A stretch of 64,000 nt of DNA from Allokutzneria sp. A3M-2-11 16 (GTDB lineage Bacteria; Actinomycetota; Actinomycetes; Mycobacteriales; Pseudonocardiaceae): contig NZ_JANAVO010000001.1 in NCBI RefSeq assembly GCF_024213555.1, positions 2,480,001 to 2,544,000 on the forward strand, written 5' to 3'. Positions within the stretch are counted from its first letter, which is position 1; every line of letters begins with the position of its first letter. Below the pieces are notes generated by a model that searched no databases, was not told the origin of the DNA, and worked only from the letters and a program-made list of their open reading frames with translations. Below are positions 50,303 to 58,995 of the stretch, one piece after another. The position numbers and the translations under genes are program-made.

Positions 50303-50332
50303 GTTTTCCGGACCACGCTGGCGGGTGCGCGC

Positions 50333-50366
50333 GGAAGGCCCCGACCATCGCTGATCGGGGCCTTCC
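50333..50366 (-). terminator. rpfA terminator hairpin
   Basis: A 12-bp stem (GGAAGGCCCCGA and complement) with a 10-base loop, 13 bases beyond the stop of the convergent Rpf gene. Confidence 0.8.
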
Positions 50367-50379
50367 ACCAGGACAAACG

Positions 50380-51024
50380 TCACTTCAGGTCGAGCTGCTG
50401 CCCGACGAAGATGAGGTTCGCGTCCTTGATGACGTCCTTGTTCCGCTCGAACACGGTCTGCCAGCCGCCCTCGACGTTCTGCGCCGAGGCGATCTTGGAC
50501 AGGGTGTCACCGGCGACAACGGTGTAGTCAGCACCGTTCTTGGTCTGCACCGGAGCAGCGGCGGGCGCGGGGGTCGCGGCCGGCTTCGGAGCAGCCTTCT
50601 TGGTCACCTTGGAGACGGGCTTCGACTTGACGGCACCGCCGCCACCGCCGCCGCCGTTCGCCCAGCCGGTCTTCCTGGAGCAGTGCGGCCACGGGCTAGA
50701 ACCACGCGCGTTGTAAAGCCGCTGAGCGATCTCGGTCTGCTGAGCCAGAGTGGCCTGGTGAGCGTTCGGGGCGTACTGCGTGCCACCGTTCGCGCGCCAG
50801 GTTCCGGAGTCGAACTGGTAGGCACCGTAGTAGCCGTTGCCGGTGTTGATGCTGGCGTTGCCGCCGCTCTCGCACTTGGCGAGGGCTCCCCAGTTGGGGG
50901 CGGCCGAGGCGGTGCCTGCGGTCACGACGAATGGCGCTGCGGCCACTGCGCCGGCGACAGCCAGGCGAGCCACGTTGCGACCGGTGGTGGACTGCTTGCG
51001 GTGCTTGCCTCGGTAAGAAGTCAT
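50380..51024 (-). CDS. rpfA: Resuscitation-promoting factor-like protein with LysM domain
   Basis: Secreted muralytic enzyme that cleaves peptidoglycan during resuscitation or spore germination. A 214-residue precursor: signal peptide (cleavage after about residue 42, TASAA), an Rpf transglycosylase domain (about 43-118, with catalytic Glu52 in KCESGGNASINTGNGYYGAY and a Cys51-Cys115 pair), a Gly/Lys/Pro/Ala linker, and one LysM domain (about 166-213, YTVVAGDTLSKIAS). The preceding leader carries a probable c-di-AMP riboswitch. The longer in-frame reading upstream is inside that leader and was rejected. It follows the moa genes as rpfA does in mycobacteria. Confidence 0.94.
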   Translation of the reverse strand: MTSYRGKHRKQSTTGRNVARLAVAGAVAAAPFVVTAGTASAAPNWGALAKCESGGNASINTGNGYYGAYQFDSGTWRANGGTQYAPNAHQATLAQQTEIAQRLYNARGSSPWPHCSRKTGWANGGGGGGGAVKSKPVSKVTKKAAPKPAATPAPAAAPVQTKNGADYTVVAGDTLSKIASAQNVEGGWQTVFERNKDVIKDANLIFVGQQLDLK

Positions 51025-51039
51025 TGCTCTCTCTACAAC

Positions 51040-51285
51040 CGTGCCTGCGAGTGAGCTGTCGGGTTCGGGCTCTGTCGGGGATGCCCGGCCGGTCGGAACC
51101 GGCTTCACCCCTAGGGCGTTCGGGACGCCCGGAGTGCTCTCACGCTCCTGTCCAGAAGTTGTCTTTCCGCTCGGGGTCGTATCCGGGGACCTGCTGGACA
51201 GGATTTGGCGCGTCAGGTCTCCGGCACTGCGTCGGTTGGGTTTCGGGGCCAACCGAGAAGCGACCGTACGTAACCGCGGCGGCCA
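51040..51285 (-). promoter_or_regulatory. Probable ydaO/yuaA (c-di-AMP) riboswitch
   Basis: The roughly 250-base leader of the Rpf gene, read on the minus strand, shows ydaO-type conserved blocks: CGGTTACG...GGTCGCTT near the 5' end, GGGGTGAAGCC, GGGCATCCCCGACAG, CCCGAACCCGACAGCT and CTCGCAGGC close to the gene. Riboswitches of this class commonly precede rpf genes in actinomycetes. The blocks are recognised by eye; ends are approximate. Confidence 0.75.
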
Positions 51286-51464
51286 ACCCAAACGTCTCCG
51301 GGTGTGACCGTCATCACTGTAACGCCGAGGGGGTGTTTAGCGATCTGTCGGGTTTAACCAGTTCGGGGCACCGTTACCGGGCCGTTTCCAACCCTGGATC
51401 AATTACCGACGGTGAGAACTGGGTCACGTGGGTGAAGGCCCATGTGGAGTAGGCGTACAACCCT

Positions 51465-52313
51465 TCAGCCCCTTGTGAGGAACGCTCGCAGTCCGCTCAG
51501 GTCGTCCGTGTTGAGGTGATCCACCCCAACGGTGACCAGCTGACGCCAAATCGCTTCACGTTCGGGGCTCGGCGTGTCGGGTGTCGCCCAGAACCGGACG
51601 CGCTGCCCGGCCTTGTGCGCCTTCGTCACGATGCCCTGGAGCTTGGCTTTTTCCGCGGCAGGCATCTGCCCGGCGCCGTTCCAGGTGAACAGCTTCGTCC
51701 AGTTGTCGGAGACCAGGGCCGCGAGCTTGGCGTCCGAGCCGGGACCGAGGTCTCCGGGGCTGGTCATCCGGCCGTCGTAGAACGCGAACCGCTGCTTCTG
51801 CCCGCTCATCAGCTCGCGAGGCCGATCTCCGGAAACAACCACGTCAACGGCATTGCGGACGATCTTGCCGGAGATGTACTGGCTGAACATGAAGGCGTAG
51901 CGCGGCGAGCGGAGCACCCGGTCCAGCTCGGTGTACGTGGTGGCGCCGTTGTTCTTGAGGTCGATGAGCAGCTGGAACAGGCCGGACCTACCGGCGTGGA
52001 CCTTCCCGCGGTTGTCGATGACGCGCTGGCGCAGCGGCTCCAGGTACAGGGACTGGAGGGTGCGGTCCGGCCGCAGGTCGCCCGGGTCGTGCCCGACGAG
52101 CAGGGCGCCGTTCACCAGGTAGATGTCGGCCTCGACGCTCGTGAAGCCGTTGTCGAGGGCGTCGAACAGCGGGCGCTTGTGCTCGTAGTCGTTGTGCGCG
52201 TGAGCCTGCGAAAGCGGCTTGATGCGCGGTGAGGCCAGGACGGGCGCGGTGGCGCTTGCGAGCACTCCGAGGATCGTCAGCACGAGAACCGCGATGCGAT
52301 GGAATGCCTGCAC
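51465..52313 (-). CDS. Secreted PI-PLC/GDPD-like (AIM6-type) phosphodiesterase
   Basis: A 282-residue exported protein with a signal peptide (cleavage near APVLAS). The mature start HAHNDYEHKRPLFDALDNGFTSVEADIY, then LLVGHD, LFQLLIDLKN, RVRFWATPD and VDHLNTDDL, follow the TIM-barrel phosphodiesterase pattern of the AIM6/GDPD/PI-PLC superfamily, with His, Asp and Glu at expected catalytic or metal positions. The substrate is unknown. The second GTG is chosen as start because GAGGAG abuts the first too closely. Confidence 0.75.
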   Translation of the reverse strand: MQAFHRIAVLVLTILGVLASATAPVLASPRIKPLSQAHAHNDYEHKRPLFDALDNGFTSVEADIYLVNGALLVGHDPGDLRPDRTLQSLYLEPLRQRVIDNRGKVHAGRSGLFQLLIDLKNNGATTYTELDRVLRSPRYAFMFSQYISGKIVRNAVDVVVSGDRPRELMSGQKQRFAFYDGRMTSPGDLGPGSDAKLAALVSDNWTKLFTWNGAGQMPAAEKAKLQGIVTKAHKAGQRVRFWATPDTPSPEREAIWRQLVTVGVDHLNTDDLSGLRAFLTRG

Positions 52314-52702
52314 GGCCACCTCCTCAAACGGCGTCGACAGCTCGGACGCTAGGCGCTCGGGATGGACCGGTGATGAACGCCGGAAGTCCGGCCGCCGAGC
52401 GCGGGACGGCCGCAGAGGGGACGTTCGTCACTACGGGCAGGTTGCCCCTGTGGTGCGGAACACGTTAGTGGCACGTGGTGACGGCCCGATAACGGGGGGT
52501 CGCTTTTGTGTCCCGAGAGGGGTGGCGAGCGGCACCACGTTCCGGTCAATGCCGCAAAGAACGCCTACTGCACGTCGTGGTGCTTCACCAGGCGCGATGC
52601 TCGGCACGCCACCTATGTAATAGAGGTGTGCGTGGAGAGGCCGCCATGGGTTCTGGGGAGAGACCTCGTGGTCGGCGTGTCGCAGGGACGAGGGGGAGCG
52701 CG
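52314..52702. promoter_or_regulatory. Control region upstream of the SARP array
   Basis: About 390 bases between a divergent secreted protein gene and the first AfsR-type regulator. No credible gene is seen. CCTATGTAATAGAG at about 52612-52625 could contain a -10 element. An ATG at 52646 is in frame with the regulator but would add 19 residues absent from its paralogues. Direct repeats of the SARP-operator type could not be identified. Confidence 0.35.
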
Positions 52703-55700
52703 ATGACGGTCGAGTTCAAGGTGCTCGGCTCGCTCGAAGTTGTGGTCGACGGCGAGATCGTGTCGATCAATGCTCCGAAACAGCGGGCGGTTCTGGCGGT
52801 GCTGTTGCTCCATGCCGACCAGCCGGTGCGGACGCCACGACTGATCAAGCACTTGTGGGGCGCGGCTGCCCCAAAGAACGCCTACAACGCGGTGCAGACC
52901 CACGTAACCCGGCTGCGGCGAGCACTGGGTCCTTCGGACTTGATCCGCACAGTCGAGGGCGGCTACCTCATCCGCACCGATCGCGTGGACCTCCAGCGAT
53001 TCCGTGATCTCGTCGCACGTGCGCGAACTGCCAGTGATGAGGACGCACTACCCCTTCTGCGGCAGGCGACAGCCCTGTGGCGTGGTCCGCTGCTGCCAGA
53101 CCTCCGGATCCGGTCTGAGCAGGAGGAGGAGCTAAACAAGATCGAGAGCGAGTTGCTCAACGCAACTGAGAACAAAGTCGATTTGGAGCTTCGCGCCAGA
53201 CACCATGCCGAGGTAGTGGCCGAGTTGCGCGCTTTGACAACGTCATATCCACTGCGTGAAAGCTTCTGGAACAAACTCATGCTCGCGCTGTTTCGGTCCG
53301 GTCAGCAAGCGGAGGCCCTGGATGCATTTCGCAACGTGACCAAGGTGTTGAACGCGGAACTTGGCGTTACGCCAGGGCGCGAGCTTCGGCAGCTGCATCA
53401 GGAAATCCTCTCTGGAGAAGCCGAAAGGCAAGGAGAAGTCCGCGAGACGACGGTTCCAATCCCCCGGCAGCTACCTGCTGGCATCGGGAACTTCACCGGC
53501 CGCCGGGAAGCCGTGGACGGCCTGCTGTCCACACTTGGGTCCGACGCGGACGGTTGTCCCGTGGTCGTCGTGTCCGGGTCGCCAGGAGCAGGGAAGACCA
53601 CACTGGCAGTACATGTGGCACAGCGACTCTGCTCTATCTTCTCTGACGGGCAGTTGCACATCAACCTCCACGGGTACTCCAGCTCAGAGCCACCCACTTC
53701 TGAGCAAGTTCTCTCGCGTTTCCTGCGGGCTCTCGGAGCTTCCTCAGAAGAGATCCCGGCACGCCTCGAGGAGCAGCACAAGGAACTCTTGGTGAGGCTC
53801 TCGGGAAGGCGCGTTCTGTTCCTGCTGGACAACGCTGCGACGGCTGAAAAGGTGCGTTCTGTGCTTCCCTTGGCAAAGGGATGCGGCGTGCTTGTGACTA
53901 GCCGTGTAAAGTTGACCGGGATCACGCAAGGTACTCCGGAGACATGTCTTTCTATCGGCGTCCTCGAAGAGTTCGAGGCTATCGAACTCCTTCGAAGCAT
54001 ACTTCGGGAGAAGTCTGCCTGCTGTGACTCAGAGGACGTTCTTGAGTTGGTTGAGCTCTGTGGCCGGTTGCCGCTCGCTCTGTGTATCGCAGGCGCGAAC
54101 ATTGCCGCAGAGGGAGTCGGTGTCGCGGAATATGTAAGACGACTGCGAGACGGTGACCGTCTTTCGATGCTTGCGATTGATGGCGATGAGCAAGCTAGGT
54201 TGGCGGCCACCTTCATGCTTTCGTATTCTTCGCTCGAAGCTGAGTTGCAGTCCGCCCTCAGGCTTCTCTCGATCGTGCCTGGGCGAGACTTCTGCGCAGA
54301 TGCTGCGTCAACCTGCCTTGACTCGCGGACGCGGGTGGTCGTTCCGCTGCTCGATCGTCTCGTCTCAGCCAATTTGCTGGAAGCTCCCTATCCGGGACGA
54401 TATCAGTTCCACGATCTCCTGAAACTCTTCGCGGAGCGCTGCCTGCGGTCGGATTCCTTGATTCATGAACGTCTTGAGGCCGAGCGTCGCATATATGGCT
54501 TCTATTTTCTCGGAGTGAACGGCGCGACGAAAATGGTAAGCCCCGAGAAGGAGCTCGACACCCTTCCTCGGGCATTTTCTCTGCTTCCCGAAGTAACATT
54601 TTCCTCAGTCGAGGAGGCGTCCGGGTGGGTGACTAAGGAGCTGGAGAACATTGTTGCGATTGTAGAATCTGCTGAGCCTGCCGGATATTCCGAAGTTTGC
54701 TGGCTGATTCCAAATGTGCTGCGGGGCTATCTATACGAGAAGCATCGGACGGTTGAATGGCTGCAGCTGGCTTCCGCCGGGCTTCGTGCTGCTCGACACA
54801 ACCGCGACCGGGATGCTGAAGGCGCGATGCTGCATGGCATGGGCACGGCGTTCTGGGCGGACAACAGGATCGATGAAGCCATCGAACACCTCGACGCCGC
54901 AGTGGAAACTCGGAGAGAAATCGGTGATGAGGATGGTCTGAAATCATCCTTGATGAACCTGGCTATCGTTCTCTGGGGAGTCGGGAGCATTTCGCGCTCG
55001 GTAGTCCTCATGGAACAAGCGGCTACCCTTTTTGGGGAAGGTGATCCCATCCCGGGGAGGGCTCCAGTTCTTGTTAACCTAGCGATGATTTATGCCTCTT
55101 CGGGCCGCCTTCGGGAGGCTGTCGAGATTTATGGCGAAGCCCTCGATATCTGTAGGCGGTTCAATATTTCCTGGGGTGAGGCGAATGTGCTTGCAAACCT
55201 CGGTAACGCCTGCTGGGAAGTCGGAGACATGGTGCGCGCCCGCGAGCTTGCAAAAATGGCGGCGGTGGCATGTGCAAAGGTTGATCTTGGCGTCCAACAA
55301 CCTCTTTGTGTTCTCGCTGAGATTGATATCGACTTGGGTTTTTTTGAGGAGGCTGAGGAATCCCTGCGGGCAGGCATTATTGAATGCCGAAAGGCTGGTG
55401 ATCGAAAGATCGAGCACGAGTACTTGTGGGCATTTGGTCACTTGTGGCAGAGAATGGGAAAGTTGGACGAGGCGCTCGTCTGGTACACCGATGCGCTGGA
55501 TCTGGCGCGGACGCTCGAATCCAGGGCGACCGAGTCTCGGGCGCTCTTGGACATGGCGACTGTTCACGCGGAGCTTGGGCGTCCGTCGTCCGGTTTGAGG
55601 CTGGCGCGACAGGCGATGCGTGTCAGCACCGAGGGTGGTTTCCGGGCTACGCAGGGCTCAGCGCTGACGGCAGCCGCTGTGTGTTGCTTCGTTGCAGGGC

Positions 55701-55927
55701 GGGCTGGGAGTGCGGCGGCGTTTGGCAGGAGGGCGTTGGAGGTGCATCGGGAGACGGGGCATCGGCCTGGGGAGGCGCGGACACTTCGGGTTATCGGGCA
55801 AGCTTTGTGGATGGCCGGTGAGCGGGCCGGGGCGCTGGAGCACTGGGAGCGGGCGGTGGAGATGTTCGCGGAGATGGGCATGCCGGAGGCCGACGGAGTG
55901 CGGGAGTTGCTTGGCCAGGCGCGATGA
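52703..55927 (+). CDS. AfsR-type SARP-NB-ARC-TPR regulator, first of four
   Basis: A 1074-residue STAND transcription factor. Residues 1-95: OmpR-like winged helix (SARP). 96-240: bacterial transcriptional activation domain (BTAD). About 260-550: NB-ARC ATPase with GSPGAGKT (292-299), Walker B VLFLLD (371-376) and LPLAL. FHDLLKLFAE is a possible MHD-like switch region. From about 700 to the end: TPR repeats. AfsR relatives activate secondary-metabolite or developmental genes. Much of the gene has markedly lower GC (60-base stretches of 45-58 percent) than its neighbours, with the last 370 bases again GC-rich. ATG after GAGGGGGAG. Confidence 0.93.
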   Translation: MTVEFKVLGSLEVVVDGEIVSINAPKQRAVLAVLLLHADQPVRTPRLIKHLWGAAAPKNAYNAVQTHVTRLRRALGPSDLIRTVEGGYLIRTDRVDLQRFRDLVARARTASDEDALPLLRQATALWRGPLLPDLRIRSEQEEELNKIESELLNATENKVDLELRARHHAEVVAELRALTTSYPLRESFWNKLMLALFRSGQQAEALDAFRNVTKVLNAELGVTPGRELRQLHQEILSGEAERQGEVRETTVPIPRQLPAGIGNFTGRREAVDGLLSTLGSDADGCPVVVVSGSPGAGKTTLAVHVAQRLCSIFSDGQLHINLHGYSSSEPPTSEQVLSRFLRALGASSEEIPARLEEQHKELLVRLSGRRVLFLLDNAATAEKVRSVLPLAKGCGVLVTSRVKLTGITQGTPETCLSIGVLEEFEAIELLRSILREKSACCDSEDVLELVELCGRLPLALCIAGANIAAEGVGVAEYVRRLRDGDRLSMLAIDGDEQARLAATFMLSYSSLEAELQSALRLLSIVPGRDFCADAASTCLDSRTRVVVPLLDRLVSANLLEAPYPGRYQFHDLLKLFAERCLRSDSLIHERLEAERRIYGFYFLGVNGATKMVSPEKELDTLPRAFSLLPEVTFSSVEEASGWVTKELENIVAIVESAEPAGYSEVCWLIPNVLRGYLYEKHRTVEWLQLASAGLRAARHNRDRDAEGAMLHGMGTAFWADNRIDEAIEHLDAAVETRREIGDEDGLKSSLMNLAIVLWGVGSISRSVVLMEQAATLFGEGDPIPGRAPVLVNLAMIYASSGRLREAVEIYGEALDICRRFNISWGEANVLANLGNACWEVGDMVRARELAKMAAVACAKVDLGVQQPLCVLAEIDIDLGFFEEAEESLRAGIIECRKAGDRKIEHEYLWAFGHLWQRMGKLDEALVWYTDALDLARTLESRATESRALLDMATVHAELGRPSSGLRLARQAMRVSTEGGFRATQGSALTAAAVCCFVAGRAGSAAAFGRRALEVHRETGHRPGEARTLRVIGQALWMAGERAGALEHWERAVEMFAEMGMPEADGVRELLGQAR

Positions 55928-58900
55928 GCGTTGAGTTCAGGCTGCTCGGCTCGCTGGAGGTGCTGGTCGACGGGCGGTTGGTGCCGGTGAGGGCCGGGAA
56001 GCAGCGGGTGGTGCTCGCGGCGTTGCTGTTGCACGCGGGGCGGGCGGTGGGAGTCGTGGAGCTCCTGGACGCGTTGTGGGGGGACGAGCCGCCGCCAACG
56101 GCGCGCAACGCCTTGCAAACGCACATGGTGCGGCTGCGGCGGCTGCTCGGGGAAGGCGTGATCCGCACGGTCGGCGCGGGGTACGTGCTCGCCACCGAGC
56201 GGATCGACCTGGTGCGGTTCCGCGAGCTCGTGCGCAGGGCGAAGTCCACGTCGAGGGGGACGAGGGCGCGGCTGCTGGGCGAGGCGCTGGCGTTGTGGCG
56301 GGGCGCGGTGCTGGCCGATGTTTCCTCGGTTTCCCTGCACACCAACGAGATCGCGCAGCTCAACGCCGAGCTGCTCGATGTGGTGGAGCAGCGGATCGAC
56401 GTCGACCTGGAGTTGGGGAAGCACCGGGAGCTGGTGGGCGAACTGCGCGCGCTGGTGGCGGACCACCCCTTCCGGGAGCGCTTCTGGGGGCAGCTGATGC
56501 TCGCCCTGTACCGCTCGGAGCGACAGGCGGAGGCGCTCATCGTTTTCCGGGACTTCGCGAATGCTTTGAAGGAGGAGCTGGGGGTCGCGCCGAGCGCGGA
56601 GCTGCGCGCGCTGCACCACGCGATCCTGGTGGGAGAGGTCGCGGCGCCGAGAAGCAATGTCGTTGTGCCACAGCAGTTGCCTGGCGACATCAGTGACTTC
56701 GTCGGGCGAGAGGAACTGGTCGACCGGATCAGGGAACTGCTGGATACGGGGACGAAGCTCGTAGTGGTGTCGGGTCCGCCCGGAGTGGGGAAGACCGCGC
56801 TCGCGGTGCGGGTCGCGCATCGGTTGAAGCAGCGGTTTCCCGACGGGCAGCTGCACGTGAACCTGCACGGGTACTCGGCCAATGCCCGGCCGACTCCGGG
56901 GCAGGTGCTGGCGCGGTTCCTCCGTGCGCTCGGCGTTCCCACGGACCGGGTTCCCGCCGCCATTGACGAGCAGGCGGCGATGTTGCGGTCGGAGCTCTCC
57001 GACCGGCGAGTGCTCCTGGTGCTGGACAACGCCATCGATGCCGAGCAGGTGCGGCCCCTCGTTCCGGATGCCGGTGGGTGTGCGGTTCTGGTCACCAGCA
57101 GGGGTGTGCTGCACGAGCTGATCAACCACGAGCGGGCCGAAGCGGTCGCGCTGTCCGTGCTGACCGAAGCGGATTCGTTGGCGTTGCTCGCGGAGTTCGT
57201 CGGAGAGGGCGTGCGGAGTGAGCCCGACGCGGGCGCGGAACTGGCGCGGCTGTGCGGGAACCTGCCTCTGGCGTTGCGCATAGCCGGAGCGAACATCGCA
57301 CAGCAGGAATGCTCCGTGCGCGCATACGTGGACGATGTGCGCGGTGGCGACCTGCTGTCGGCACTGACGGTTGACGGCGATGAGCAGTCGGCGGTGCGGG
57401 CGGCGTTCGCGATGTCCTACGGCACGCTGTCCTCCGAAGCGCAGCGGTTGTTCCGGTTCCTGGGGCTCGTGCCCGGCCCGGACTTCACCGCCTGGGTGGC
57501 CGCCTCGCTTGTCGATTCCACTTTGGACACTGCGACCGCGCTGCTCGACGAACTCGCGACCGCGAACCTCGTGCAGCGGCACCAGAACGACCGCTTCCAG
57601 TTCCACGACCTCCTCCGTGCGTACGCGGCCGAGCAGGCCACGGCGGAGGAACTCGCGGAAGAGATCGACACGGCCGTGGACCACCTGCTGGACTGGCACC
57701 TCTTCGCCGCGGGGACGGCGCGGACGTTGCTGCCGCTGCGCGCCTACACGAACAAGCTCCCGGAGCGTGTGCGGATCGGCGTTCCGTTCAGCGACCGGGC
57801 AGGCGCCGAGGCGTGGATGGAGGACGAGCGCGCCAATCTGCGCGCCGTCGTGGCACTGGCCTCGCGAAGAGGACGGAACGAACACCTCTGGCAGTTCGTC
57901 GACGTGCTGTGGACCTACCTGCTGGCCAAGGGGCACAACGTGGATTGCCGGGAGATCGCCGAACGCGGACTGGCCACCGCCGTCGCGGTGGACGACAGCG
58001 GTGCCGTCGCGACCATGCACTCCCACCTGGCCCACCTGACCTGGATCAGCGGCGATCCGCGTGGCGCGCTCGTGGCGTACGACAAGGCGCTGGCCGCCGC
58101 GGATGACGACGCGTCGCTCGAACTGGGCAACATCCTGAACAACTGCGCCGGCGTGCACTGGGAACTCGGCGACAACGTCCAGGCCATCGAGTACCTCTGG
58201 CGCGCGACCCGGATCTACCAGGATGTCCAGGCCCGCCACCAGGAAGCGAACACCCGCGGCAACCTCGGCCTCGCGTACCAGGAACTCGGGCGGTTCCGGG
58301 AGGCGTCCGAGCACTACGAAGCAGCCATTCAGCTCGCAGCGCAACAGGGGGCGTGGGACAGCTACGCCAACCACTTGGCGAACCTCACGAATGCGCGCTA
58401 CCTGCTCGGCGACTTCGAGGGAGCGCACAATGCGGTGCGGGAGGCGATCGACAGGTGCGCGGAACTCGGGTTGCACCAAGCCGGAGCCCTGGCCCATGTG
58501 GCTTTCGCCGAACTGCTCGCGACCGAGGGCGACGGGCCGGGCGCGATGCGTGAGGCACAACGCGCCCGGGAGTTGGTCAGCGAGACCGACAAGTGGGGCA
58601 ACGTCGCCGTCTCCATCGTCGTCGGCTCCGCGCACCTCGCGTTGGAGGAGTTGACACAGGCGCGGGCGAACTACCGCGAAGCGATGAACGTGGCGCGGGA
58701 AGCGGGTTTCGTGCGGCACGAGGTCGACGCGGCGATCGGCCTGGCGAGAACGGGACTGCGCGCCAAGTCAACCGTTCAGGCCGTCGCGTACGCGCGGGCC
58801 GCCTTCGAGCAGGCGCGGGAGCACGGCATCCGGATTCGCGAGGCGGAGGCGTTGCACGTGCTCGGACTCCTCCTCCACGACGCGGGCGAGGTGGACGAGG

Positions 58901-58995
58901 CCCGGGAGCACTGGCTGCTCGCCGAGGCGATGTTCATCGAGATGGGCGTGCACACCGCGGCGGACGTGCGAGCCCTGCTGGACGGCACGCGATGA
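55924..58995 (+). CDS. AfsR-type SARP-NB-ARC-TPR regulator, second of four
   Basis: A 1023-residue paralogue: SARP helix-turn-helix (1-95), BTAD (to about 235), NB-ARC with GPPGVGKT (284-291) and VLLVLD (363-368), FHDLLRAYAAEQ, then a shorter spacer and C-terminal TPRs (NNCAGVHWELGDNVQAIEYL, GNLGLAYQELGRFREASEHY). The start overlaps the stop of the first regulator (ATGA), so the genes are translated together. GC is typical of the genome, unlike gene one. Confidence 0.94.
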   Translation: MSVEFRLLGSLEVLVDGRLVPVRAGKQRVVLAALLLHAGRAVGVVELLDALWGDEPPPTARNALQTHMVRLRRLLGEGVIRTVGAGYVLATERIDLVRFRELVRRAKSTSRGTRARLLGEALALWRGAVLADVSSVSLHTNEIAQLNAELLDVVEQRIDVDLELGKHRELVGELRALVADHPFRERFWGQLMLALYRSERQAEALIVFRDFANALKEELGVAPSAELRALHHAILVGEVAAPRSNVVVPQQLPGDISDFVGREELVDRIRELLDTGTKLVVVSGPPGVGKTALAVRVAHRLKQRFPDGQLHVNLHGYSANARPTPGQVLARFLRALGVPTDRVPAAIDEQAAMLRSELSDRRVLLVLDNAIDAEQVRPLVPDAGGCAVLVTSRGVLHELINHERAEAVALSVLTEADSLALLAEFVGEGVRSEPDAGAELARLCGNLPLALRIAGANIAQQECSVRAYVDDVRGGDLLSALTVDGDEQSAVRAAFAMSYGTLSSEAQRLFRFLGLVPGPDFTAWVAASLVDSTLDTATALLDELATANLVQRHQNDRFQFHDLLRAYAAEQATAEELAEEIDTAVDHLLDWHLFAAGTARTLLPLRAYTNKLPERVRIGVPFSDRAGAEAWMEDERANLRAVVALASRRGRNEHLWQFVDVLWTYLLAKGHNVDCREIAERGLATAVAVDDSGAVATMHSHLAHLTWISGDPRGALVAYDKALAAADDDASLELGNILNNCAGVHWELGDNVQAIEYLWRATRIYQDVQARHQEANTRGNLGLAYQELGRFREASEHYEAAIQLAAQQGAWDSYANHLANLTNARYLLGDFEGAHNAVREAIDRCAELGLHQAGALAHVAFAELLATEGDGPGAMREAQRARELVSETDKWGNVAVSIVVGSAHLALEELTQARANYREAMNVAREAGFVRHEVDAAIGLARTGLRAKSTVQAVAYARAAFEQAREHGIRIREAEALHVLGLLLHDAGEVDEAREHWLLAEAMFIEMGVHTAADVRALLDGTR

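Noticed and set aside
55564..58719. Minus-strand open frame of about 1050 codons opposite the SARP regulators
   Set aside because: It is a low-complexity shadow of the second regulator, which has intact SARP, NB-ARC and TPR domains on the plus strand.
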